A stretch of 64,000 bases of DNA from an uncultured Flavonifractor sp. (lineage in GTDB: Bacteria > Bacillota > Clostridia > Oscillospirales > Oscillospiraceae), in NCBI GenBank assembly GCA_947384055.1, contig CANDFO010000002.1, positions 19,571 through 83,570 of the forward strand. Direction: 5' to 3'. Shown here in pieces: positions 9,377 through 16,939 of this stretch. Within the stretch, counting starts at the first letter, position 1; every line of letters starts with the position of its first letter. A program made the position numbers and the translations under genes. Under the pieces are notes generated by a model that ran no database searches, had not been told where the DNA came from, and saw nothing but the letters and a program-made list of their open reading frames with translations.

Positions 9377-9378
9377 AA

Positions 9379-9404
9379 CCTTGCAGCCTGTCAGGGCTGC
9401 AAGG
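9379..9404 (+). terminator. Right hairpin flanking repeat copy 1; plus-strand terminator
   Basis: CCTTGCAGCC-TGTCAG-GGCTGCAAGG followed by TTTTTT. It is the exact reverse complement of the left hairpin. It would terminate the comEC-holA-RNase M5 operon. Confidence 0.75.
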
Positions 9405-9417
9405 TTTTTTCACGCAG

Positions 9418-10863
9418 TCAGGGCAGGACCACTTCGTCCTCCTGGCTGAGTCCCTCCAGAATCTCCACAAAGCCGCCGCCGGAGAGCCCTGTGCGGACGG
9501 CGGTTTCCACGGGCGCGCCGTTTTTAAGTACCTGTACCGTATCGTTCACAACTGCCCGGCTGGGCAGGCGCAGGCAGTCCTCCCGCCTGTCCACCAGGAG
9601 GGATACCGAGACGTTCATCCCCGCACGCAGTCCCTCCCGGCTCTCCAGCGTCAGCTCCACCGTATATTCAGTGACGCCTCCGGCGCTGATCCCCGTGTCG
9701 TCAATGCGGGTGACTGCGGCGGCGTAAACCTGTGTCTCCCCGTCCTCGGCGGTAAAGGATACCTCCGCGGCCTGTCCGTTCCACACCCGGTCGATGTACA
9801 GCTCGTCAATGTCCACCTGGACACAGAGCTCCTCCGGCTGAGCCAGCACTGCCATGGGGCTCCCGGCGGCGGCCAGATCTCCCGCTTTGACCGTCCGGGT
9901 CAGGATAAGTCCGTCCGCGGGGGCAGTAATGCTGTAATCTCCCACCTTATCCGTCAGCTGGGACAGGCTCACCTCCGCCTTGTCCCGGGCCAGGGCCGCA
10001 TTGACGGCGGCATTGGTGAGGCTGTCATTTTTAATCGTCATTACCGTCTGACCTTCGGCCACGGCGGTGCCTGCCTGTATGGGCAGCGTCAGCACCTGGC
10101 CGGACTGGGCGGCGTAGATGGCCTGCTCAGTGGCGTTGCTCAGCTGCCCGGCCTCCATGCAGGTGAGCCCCCCCACCGAGGCGGTGGCGGTGCCTCCGCT
10201 GGCCAGGGCGCCTGGGTTGTCCAGAGAGAACTCCACAAAGACCCCTTCCCGCCCTCCGGCAAAGACCGTGGGGGTGTCATAGACCCGGACCACTGTCCCG
10301 CTTACGCTGTCCGCCAGAGCGGGGAAGGTGATCACCGCGGCGCTTCCGGGAACCAGAGCGGCGGCATCCGCCGGAACGAAGGGGACGGTGAGGGTCAGAT
10401 GGGCGCTGTCCACCACTTGGGCGATGGGGGTGCCGGCACTCACGAAATCCCCCACATGGACATGGACCGCCGTCACCGTGCCCGCCGCGCTGGAGCGCAC
10501 CGTCAGGTCCTCGCAGGCCGCGCTGCTCTGGGCCAGGGCAGTCTCGGCACTCTGGAGGGCAAGCCGGGCCTGGGTGATCTGGTCCTCCAGCTCACCGGAG
10601 TCGATGACGTAGAGGAGCTGCCCCTCCTCCACCGCGTCCCCCTCCCGGAAGGCACAGGACAGCACCCGGCCGCCGACTGTGGAAACGATGGCGTAATTAT
10701 CCCGATAAGCCGCCCTGCCGGTGTCCTCCACCCGGCACTCCACAGCCCCCCGGTCAGGCCGCACCGTCTCGTACGTCTCCCGGACGGTGCAGCCGCCTAA
10801 GAGCAGCAGGGACAGGGCCGCGCACAGGGCCGCGCGGCCCCGCTTCGTTCCGAATTGCTTCAT
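9418..10863 (-). CDS. Lipoprotein adaptor subunit of ABC exporter (MacA/HlyD type)
   Basis: Extracytoplasmic adaptor that would couple the permease to substrate export. The N-terminus has a lipoprotein signal ending LLLLGGC (lipobox cysteine 25). Next come a biotinyl-lipoyl-like half (VGGRVLSCAFREGDAVEEGQLLY), a short helical hairpin with the second lipoyl half, and beta-barrel regions; a second lipoyl-like segment lies at about 255-330. The length is 481 residues. It begins 20 bases after the permease stop, as the third gene of the operon. The substrate (drug, peptide or lipid) cannot be told from sequence. Confidence 0.82.
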   Translation of the reverse strand: MKQFGTKRGRAALCAALSLLLLGGCTVRETYETVRPDRGAVECRVEDTGRAAYRDNYAIVSTVGGRVLSCAFREGDAVEEGQLLYVIDSGELEDQITQARLALQSAETALAQSSAACEDLTVRSSAAGTVTAVHVHVGDFVSAGTPIAQVVDSAHLTLTVPFVPADAAALVPGSAAVITFPALADSVSGTVVRVYDTPTVFAGGREGVFVEFSLDNPGALASGGTATASVGGLTCMEAGQLSNATEQAIYAAQSGQVLTLPIQAGTAVAEGQTVMTIKNDSLTNAAVNAALARDKAEVSLSQLTDKVGDYSITAPADGLILTRTVKAGDLAAAGSPMAVLAQPEELCVQVDIDELYIDRVWNGQAAEVSFTAEDGETQVYAAAVTRIDDTGISAGGVTEYTVELTLESREGLRAGMNVSVSLLVDRREDCLRLPSRAVVNDTVQVLKNGAPVETAVRTGLSGGGFVEILEGLSQEDEVVLP

Positions 10864-10882
10864 TCCGATTCCCCGCTTTCCG

Positions 10883-13195
10883 CTATTCGACGCTTTTCAG
10901 CGCTCCCAGCATATCAATCTCCCGCATTTTGCGCCCGATCAGCAGATTTACCGCCAGGGCAAACACCATGGTAATGGCTCCGGACAGGGCCAGGGAAAAG
11001 GGCCTGGTGGCCGCCTCCAGAGGCATGGTGGTGACGGCGTTGATAATGGCCCCGTTGAGCGCCAGCCCCAGGGGAATACCCAGACAGATGCCCGCCGCAG
11101 CGAAGATGATATTTTCACTGAGCTGAAGGCGTTTGATCTCTCCCTCGTAAAAGCCCAGCACCATCAGGGTGGCCAGGCCCCGGACCTGCTCAAAAAAGCT
11201 CATAATACCCAAATTGTAGATGACGATGCAGGCCAGCCCGCCGCCGAAGAGTATGAGCACATAGACCACCATGGTCATGCTCTGCATCCGCTCCAGGATG
11301 GCGCGGATGACCGTTTCCCGGGTCTGCCAGCCGTCCACAAAATCGTACTGCTCCAGCTCCGCGGCCAGAGCCGCCGGGTCCTCCCCGGCCAGATAGAGGG
11401 TAGTGGGGGCATAGGCCTGCCCCAGGCTCCGCCAGAAGCTCCGCCCCACATACACACCGGATACACAGCGGTTTACCTGGGCCACCCGCACCGCGTAAAA
11501 GCCGGGGTCGCCGGTGAAGCGCACCCACAGGGTGTCCCCCTCCTCCGCTCCCAGCTGGCCGGCCAGGGCCTGTTCCAGAATGATGCCGTCCTCCGGCAGG
11601 TACTGCACGTCCGGCCCGTAGGGGTCATACAGGTGGAGGGAGACGGCGTCCTCAGCCACCGTAACGGCGGCGGTGGTCAGGGCATCCCTGGAGTACAGCC
11701 AGCAGGCGGAGGTCTGCTCCAGCTCGGCCTCCCGCCCCGGGCCCTCCCGGGCAGCCCGGCTGTACTGGGCCTGGGTCACGCCGGCGGACAGGTCCGCCAG
11801 GATGCTGTACCGGTTCTGCCGCTCCGACAGGGCGCCGGCGTAGTGGTCAATGGAGTCCTTCAGGGCAAAGGCCAGCAGCACCAGGGCCATGCAGAAGGCG
11901 ATGCCCACAATACAGGTGAACATGCGCACTTTGTTGCGGAAGGTGTTGCGGATAATATACTTCTGATTGAAGCCCAGCCGCCGCCAGAGGGGAGGAATCC
12001 GTTCCAGCAGAACGGTTTTAGCGGTTTTGGGGGGCTTGGGACGCATGCACTGGGCGGGGTTTTCCTTCAGCAGAGACCGGACCACCAGCCAGGCGCTTCC
12101 CACACAGCAGACGGCGGTAATTACCAGGGCCTCCCACCAGGAGGAAAAATCATGTGTCACCGTGTAGGCGGGCAGGTCGCACCCGATGGCCAGGGTATCC
12201 ATCACCAGCCCCGCGATAAAGCGCCCGAAAAAAGCTCCCGGGGGGAACCCCACCGCCACCACCAGCAGGGCGTGGAGCAGGTAGTAGAGCAGAATCGTCC
12301 CGTCGGAGTACCCCAGCGCCTTGAACGTGCCCACCTCCATGCGGGCGCTTTCAACCAGGCGGTTCATGGTGCTTACCATCATCAGCACAGCGCACAGGAA
12401 GAAGAGCACCGGGAACACATCCAGAATCGGCTCGATATTATTCTTTGTCTCGGTAATAAAAGAGGCCCTGGCGTTGTCCTTCCGGGCCAGTATGTTGACC
12501 ACCTTGTCCCCCAGAACCGCCTCGATATCCGCACGGAGTCCGGCGGCCTCCGTGCCGGGAACGGTGGTGATGCACACCTGATTATAACGGTTGGGCCCCA
12601 TAAGGCGGCTGAGGGTCTCCTCCCGGCAGTAGCCGAATCCGTAGCGGCTGTAATCCGGAGAGGGGGTGGTGGCGTTGATGTGGTACAGGCATTCGGGATT
12701 TTTTACCAGGCCGCAGACCAGCAGACGCAGATTTTCCCCGGTGGCTGTGAGGGTGAGCTCATACCAGTCCCCCACGGAGATGCCATGGGCCCGGGCGAAA
12801 AGCTCGCTGAGCAGAATCTCCCGGCTGCTGCCGGGCAGGGTCCCGGCGGAGAGGTAAGGGGTGTTGACAGAGGAGCCGTCCGGGACGCCGTAGAGCTCCA
12901 GAGTGATACCGCTGTCTCCCCGCTGCTCGGCGTCGGCCACCACCCGGGGCTGAACGCCTGTGACCCCGGGCAGCTCCGACAGGACGCGGCAGTCCTCCCG
13001 GTCCAGGTACAGCCCCGTAATCCAGTAATCCGCCAGATTCTGGGCGTCAAAATACCCGTTGCAGATTAAGTCCACATTATAGGGAATGCCGCTGAGTCCG
13101 GTGTACACCGCCACGGCCAGCAGGGTAATAATCATCACTGAAATAAGCCGGGAGGCGGTGTGCCGCAGGTCCCGGATGAAATTCCTCCAGATCAT
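10883..13195 (-). CDS. ABC transporter permease with two FtsX domains
   Basis: Membrane subunit of a MacB/LolE-like (type VII) ABC exporter. The 770 residues hold an N-terminal membrane helix (SVMIITLLAVAVYTGL), an extracellular domain, three helices (about 265-420), a second extracellular domain after IAFCMALVLLAFAL, and three final helices ending before residue 755. This is the duplicated FtsX layout. ATG 13195 is chosen because it overlaps the end of the ATPase gene (stop at 13200-13202) and starts at the conserved MIWRNFIRDLRHTASRL. The upstream open frame is a shadow of the ATPase gene. Confidence 0.88.
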   Translation of the reverse strand: MIWRNFIRDLRHTASRLISVMIITLLAVAVYTGLSGIPYNVDLICNGYFDAQNLADYWITGLYLDREDCRVLSELPGVTGVQPRVVADAEQRGDSGITLELYGVPDGSSVNTPYLSAGTLPGSSREILLSELFARAHGISVGDWYELTLTATGENLRLLVCGLVKNPECLYHINATTPSPDYSRYGFGYCREETLSRLMGPNRYNQVCITTVPGTEAAGLRADIEAVLGDKVVNILARKDNARASFITETKNNIEPILDVFPVLFFLCAVLMMVSTMNRLVESARMEVGTFKALGYSDGTILLYYLLHALLVVAVGFPPGAFFGRFIAGLVMDTLAIGCDLPAYTVTHDFSSWWEALVITAVCCVGSAWLVVRSLLKENPAQCMRPKPPKTAKTVLLERIPPLWRRLGFNQKYIIRNTFRNKVRMFTCIVGIAFCMALVLLAFALKDSIDHYAGALSERQNRYSILADLSAGVTQAQYSRAAREGPGREAELEQTSACWLYSRDALTTAAVTVAEDAVSLHLYDPYGPDVQYLPEDGIILEQALAGQLGAEEGDTLWVRFTGDPGFYAVRVAQVNRCVSGVYVGRSFWRSLGQAYAPTTLYLAGEDPAALAAELEQYDFVDGWQTRETVIRAILERMQSMTMVVYVLILFGGGLACIVIYNLGIMSFFEQVRGLATLMVLGFYEGEIKRLQLSENIIFAAAGICLGIPLGLALNGAIINAVTTMPLEAATRPFSLALSGAITMVFALAVNLLIGRKMREIDMLGALKSVE

Positions 13196-13199
13196 GCCC

Positions 13200-13901
13200 C
13201 TACCACTCCAGCTCCGCCACGGGCACAGGGGACGGATTTTCCTGAAAAGACTCAATTCTGCCGTTTTTCATGCGGATAAGCACATCTGCCGTGGGAGCCA
13301 GAGCGCCGTTGTGGGTGACGACCACCACCGTTTTCCTGCTCTGCTTGCACAGGTCGTAGAGCAGGGCCAGAATCGCCTTGCCCGTCTGATAGTCCAGCGC
13401 CCCGGTGGGCTCGTCGCACAGGAGCACATCCGGATTTTTCGCCAGTGCCCGGGCAATGGCCCCCCGCTGCTGCTCGCCGCCGGAGCACTGGGCGGGGAAA
13501 TTACCCATGCGGTCCCCCAGGCCCACTGTCCGGAGCACCTCCCGGGCGTCCAGGGGATTTTTGCAGATCTGGCTGGCCAGCTCCACATTTTCCAGCACCG
13601 TGAGGTTGGCCATCAGGTTATAGAACTGAAACACAAAGCCGATGCTCTCCCGGCGGTACTCGGTAAGCCGGCGCTTATTGAAGCTGGAGATCTCTTTGCC
13701 GTTGACGCTGACCAGGCCGGAGGTGGGAGAGTCCATTCCTCCCAATATGTTGAGCACTGTGGATTTTCCCGCGCCGCTGGCTCCCAGGATAATGGTGTAC
13801 TTCCCCTCCGGGATGGTAAAGCTGATATCATCCACCGCCCGGATGACGGTTTTTCCCATATGATATTCCCGTACCACGTGCTCCAGCCGCACCCCTGCCA
13901 T
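13200..13901 (-). CDS. ABC transporter ATPase, MacB/LolD family
   Basis: ATP-binding subunit for the adjacent permease. Walker [11 protein letters not shown] is at about 39-48, the signature CSGGEQQR and Walker [12 protein letters not shown] follow, and the H-loop is VVVTHN. The length is 233 residues, as usual for this family. ATG 13901 gives [16 protein letters not shown], the normal N-terminus; the frame is open to 13985 but without homology. It is first gene of the operon ATPase-permease-adaptor. A regulatory gene is not adjacent, although a BlaI/BlaR1 pair lies upstream on the same strand. Confidence 0.9.
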   Translation of the reverse strand: MAGVRLEHVVREYHMGKTVIRAVDDISFTIPEGKYTIILGASGAGKSTVLNILGGMDSPTSGLVSVNGKEISSFNKRRLTEYRRESIGFVFQFYNLMANLTVLENVELASQICKNPLDAREVLRTVGLGDRMGNFPAQCSGGEQQRGAIARALAKNPDVLLCDEPTGALDYQTGKAILALLYDLCKQSRKTVVVVTHNGALAPTADVLIRMKNGRIESFQENPSPVPVAELEW

Positions 13902-14244
13902 TGCGCTGTCCCCCCGAATTCTCCGGCTGCTTGCATGCCGGTCTCCCGCAGGGGAGAAAACATTCCCCGCTGTCGAAAAAGGCACGCTTGAAAAAAGTCT
14001 GTGATTCTCTTTAAGGTATTTCCTTATAATGATACTGTATCAAAACCACCCCGGGATTGGCAACCGACAATTTCAGACATTCTGTTGGAGAAAATACATA
14101 TTCCTGTAAACTGTCCAAATTGCAGGAAATTTCTCACCTGCCGGACGGAGCGGCCGCTGCCGGCGGACACAAAACAGCTGCGCGGCACAGCTTCCGATGA
14201 ACTGCGCCGCGCAGTCTGCGCTGACCGCTTTTCCGCTGACGCCG
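13902..14244. other. Intergenic region upstream of the ABC operon
   Basis: No gene is supported here. The stretch holds an inverted repeat GATACAGTATC (around 14031-14041), a dyad TAAGG-TATTT-CCTTA next to it, and a 14-base match to the terminus of the 205-bp repeat (CTGTCGAAAAAGGC at 13970-13983). The dyads could be an operator for the ABC operon. No clear -35/-10 pair was found. Confidence 0.4.
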
Positions 14245-16287
14245 TCAGACGGGATCCACCGCGATGGAAATACTTCCTTTTATATCTCCCAGCGGACCGT
14301 CCGCCGCCCGAAGAAACATCTGATAGGCTCCGGGCTCTGCCGGAGGCGCAACAGTAAAATCCGCGGCACACCTCAGCGGTTCACCCGGCTGACGCAGGTT
14401 ATGCACGGACCAATAGACTACATTCTCCTGCCCGTCCCTGGTGAAAAAAACCTGCATTCCGGCTCCTGTTCCCGCGGAGATATCGTAACAAATTTTATCC
14501 CCGTCGGACAGAATATATTCCCCCAAGAAAATGGTCTCCCCGGCCGCCGCAGTTTTCCAATCAACAGGGGTCGTTTCCGTGTCCGCCTCCGGGTCTTCCA
14601 TGTCGCCTAGCAGTTCCGCCGCTTCCGCTTCGGTCATATAGGCGGCGCCTGTGATCTCATTCGTTTCATTGCGGACAATTTTGATGTTGACGGTTCCACT
14701 GGGGTTCATATTCAGCGTATAAAAGGATTTGTTGGGCCGGATATCCAAAAAAATACGGACAAGCTGTCCTTGGTAGTAATAGTCCTTGCCGTCCATTGTA
14801 ACGCCGGCGGCCCGATATTCCGCCGCCTGCGCCTCTTCCCTCTCCTTTTCCCGCTTTTCCTCCAGCTTGTCAAATTCATCGTCCCGGTCCAGCTTATCAA
14901 AGAGCATAGACTGAACTGTCCAATTTTCATCTTTCAAAGCCCGGTCCAGCCAAAGCTCCAGCTCCGCGTCCTCCATGCAGTCCGTCAAAGTGGAGAAAAA
15001 CGCTGTTTCTTCGTCGGCATACGCTTTTTCAGCAAAATCAGCGGGCAAGGTGGAATTTGCGTCAAGTCCGCGCACAGCGACGGAAAAGAACACAAACTCC
15101 CCGTCCTCATAAAACGTTTCAAGCCATTTCTCCTGCGCGCTCTCGTCCAGCCGGGAAAACACAATTTGGAACAGCGGCAGGCTCCCGGCTTCATAGTACC
15201 GCTCCGCCCGGGCCGCGTAGTCCCTGCGGCACGCGGCCGCAGGATAAACGCCGACGAAAACCGCTCCGAAAACCATGCACAGCGTCAGTACGCCCGTCAA
15301 AAGCCCCAGAGCCGGCGATTGTTTTTTAACCTTCATAATTGCGTCCAGCCTTTCTTTCAATAACTGCTTATTTTCGCTCAGAGTGACCGCTCCGAAATGT
15401 TCCCGATATGCTCCGACTGCCGCCATCGCGTCAAGCAGGGTCTTTCCATAGTCCCGGGCGCCGCAATATCCCGCTCTTGCAAGGACCGCTTCATCACAGG
15501 AGAATTCACACGCTTTTGTAATTTCCCGGCTCATCAAATGCACAAGCGGGTTAAACCAGTGCAGGCAGACCGCAACCTGCACCAGCCATTTATAAAGCAT
15601 ATCCCGCCGCCTGTAATGCGTCAGCTCATGCAGGACAATATACCGGACATTTTTTTCAGGAATATCCCCACTCGGCAGTACGATGCACGGGTGGAAAAAG
15701 CCGATCAGCATCGGTGAGGAGACCAGCGGATTGAGGCATAATTCCACCGGCTTTTTTACACCCGCCTGCTCCGCGGCGGTGGAGAGCCGGTCCAGCAGCC
15801 CGGTGTCGGAAACCGGAACCAGCCCGGCGCGGATATACCGTATAAAGCTCTGATAGGCCGTCGCCTTTCGTATCAGCAGACCCAGCGCGACCGCCAGCCA
15901 GAGCATCCAGACGCGGCCGGTCAGCGCCGGCGTGATGCCCCAAACTGTCCGGGCAGCCGCCGTCTCCTCTGCCGAACTGCCCGCGTTTTCCCCGTCTCGC
16001 TCCAGGCCAGCAGGGACGGAGCCGCCGCCCTGCGTATCCGGCGGGAGCTGCCGCGGCAGGGGCGCGGCCTGGGCAACTGCCCGGTCGAGAGTCTGATAGG
16101 TCTTTCCCAGCAGGCTTGTCTCCGGCCCAAAGGGGAGCAGCAGCCGCAGAAGAACCACAAGCCAAATGTAATACTGCCACTGCCGGCTGAGCTTATTGCG
16201 GAAAAACGGCTTCCCGCAGAGCAGCGCCAAAGCGAGCAGCCCGCCGGAACAGGACATGGACAGGAAAATTTTAAAGACTGTGTCCAT
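14245..16287 (-). CDS. M56-family BlaR1-like membrane sensor protease
   Basis: Likely senses a signal outside the cell and inactivates the BlaI-type repressor encoded just upstream. Four N-terminal membrane helices surround the zinc-protease site HELTHYRRRD (about residue 219) and the third ligand region CEFSCDEAVLAR. A further membrane helix lies at about 325-345. The rest (about 345-680) is an extracellular part with an acidic EKREKEREEAQ stretch and no penicillin-binding signature, so beta-lactam sensing is not supported. The start at 16287 overlaps the repressor gene by 17 bases. The length of 680 exceeds BlaR1 (about 600). Confidence 0.85.
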   Translation of the reverse strand: MDTVFKIFLSMSCSGGLLALALLCGKPFFRNKLSRQWQYYIWLVVLLRLLLPFGPETSLLGKTYQTLDRAVAQAAPLPRQLPPDTQGGGSVPAGLERDGENAGSSAEETAAARTVWGITPALTGRVWMLWLAVALGLLIRKATAYQSFIRYIRAGLVPVSDTGLLDRLSTAAEQAGVKKPVELCLNPLVSSPMLIGFFHPCIVLPSGDIPEKNVRYIVLHELTHYRRRDMLYKWLVQVAVCLHWFNPLVHLMSREITKACEFSCDEAVLARAGYCGARDYGKTLLDAMAAVGAYREHFGAVTLSENKQLLKERLDAIMKVKKQSPALGLLTGVLTLCMVFGAVFVGVYPAAACRRDYAARAERYYEAGSLPLFQIVFSRLDESAQEKWLETFYEDGEFVFFSVAVRGLDANSTLPADFAEKAYADEETAFFSTLTDCMEDAELELWLDRALKDENWTVQSMLFDKLDRDDEFDKLEEKREKEREEAQAAEYRAAGVTMDGKDYYYQGQLVRIFLDIRPNKSFYTLNMNPSGTVNIKIVRNETNEITGAAYMTEAEAAELLGDMEDPEADTETTPVDWKTAAAGETIFLGEYILSDGDKICYDISAGTGAGMQVFFTRDGQENVVYWSVHNLRQPGEPLRCAADFTVAPPAEPGAYQMFLRAADGPLGDIKGSISIAVDPV

Positions 16288-16666
16288 TGCTTTCTCTCCC
16301 GTTCTCCAGCAGGTTTTTCAGCTCCTCATACTCCCCGTCCGACAGCAGATCACCGGAAATCAGCGCGGAAACCAGCCCCTTCGCGCTTCCCTCATAAATC
16401 TTATCCAGGAAGTTTCTGGTCTGCGCCGTCTGATACTCCGCCTCTGAGACAAGCGCGGCGTATTCGTTGCGCCGCCCGATTTTCCTGGCGCTCAAAAAGC
16501 CTTTGCGCGTCAGCCGTGACAGGAGCACAATCAGGGTGTTTTTCTGGCATGGCCTGCCTCTGGCCGCCAGTCCGTCCATGACGTAGGAAAACAGCGTCAC
16601 CTTCTCCGGGTTTCCCCAGATGATTTTCATAATCTCAAGCTCGGCGTCGGATATCTGCTGTGCCAT
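16271..16666 (-). CDS. BlaI/MecI/CopY-family transcriptional repressor
   Basis: Winged-helix repressor of 131 residues. It starts MAQQISDAELEIMKIIWG, the usual family opening; the recognition region NTLIVLLSRLTRKGFLSARKIGRRNEY follows. The C-terminal dimerisation helices are cut by the membrane protease partner in the known systems. AGGAGGACAGAACG places the start at ATG 16666. It overlaps the sensor gene, so the two are coupled. A consensus promoter with two repeated sites upstream suggests autoregulation. The regulon outside this pair is not evident; the ABC exporter downstream is a candidate. Confidence 0.9.
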   Translation of the reverse strand: MAQQISDAELEIMKIIWGNPEKVTLFSYVMDGLAARGRPCQKNTLIVLLSRLTRKGFLSARKIGRRNEYAALVSEAEYQTAQTRNFLDKIYEGSAKGLVSALISGDLLSDGEYEELKNLLENGRESNGHSL

Positions 16667-16684
16667 CGTTCTGTCCTCCTCAAT

Positions 16685-16737
16685 GTATAACATATTGTCA
16701 TCTATTTAAGTATAACACGTCGTTGTCCTCTTGTCAA
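16685..16737 (-). promoter_or_regulatory. Promoter and putative operators of the BlaI/BlaR1-like pair
   Basis: On the minus strand TTGACA (16737-16732) and TATACT (16714-16709) have a 17-base spacer. Two direct repeats cover the spacer/-10 and the start region: GTATAACACGTCGTTGTC (16710-16727) and GTATAACATATTGTC (16685-16699), as written on the plus strand. These are the probable binding sites of the repressor. Confidence 0.65.
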
Positions 16738-16822
16738 GGTGAAGCAAGCCGGGGATGAACATGGCGCATAAACGGGCGGCCCCTCCGCGGCGCAAATTTT
16801 TCTTTTTCTCCCTCTGTCTTTG

Positions 16823-16831
16823 TGCTATAAT
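16823..16831 (+). promoter_or_regulatory. Extended -10 element
   Basis: TGC-TATAAT (16823-16831) with a T-rich, weak -35 region, 109 bases before the next gene. Confidence 0.4.
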
Positions 16832-16939
16832 GGTCCCGGCATTGTTTAACCCCTTCTGCCCCTCTTCTCGTCCGGAGCCGGGAAACCGCCCGTTCCGGCG
16901 CTTTCCTCATACATCCTACCTTTTCAGGAGGGAACACCT

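Noticed and set aside
10721..13069. Plus-strand open frame of 782 codons opposite the ABC permease
   Set aside because: Shadow; no start signal, and the minus-strand permease has clear membrane helices and family structure.
14001..14357. Plus-strand frame of 118 codons between the ABC operon and the M56 gene
   Set aside because: No SD, overlaps the end of the M56 gene, and no recognisable pattern.
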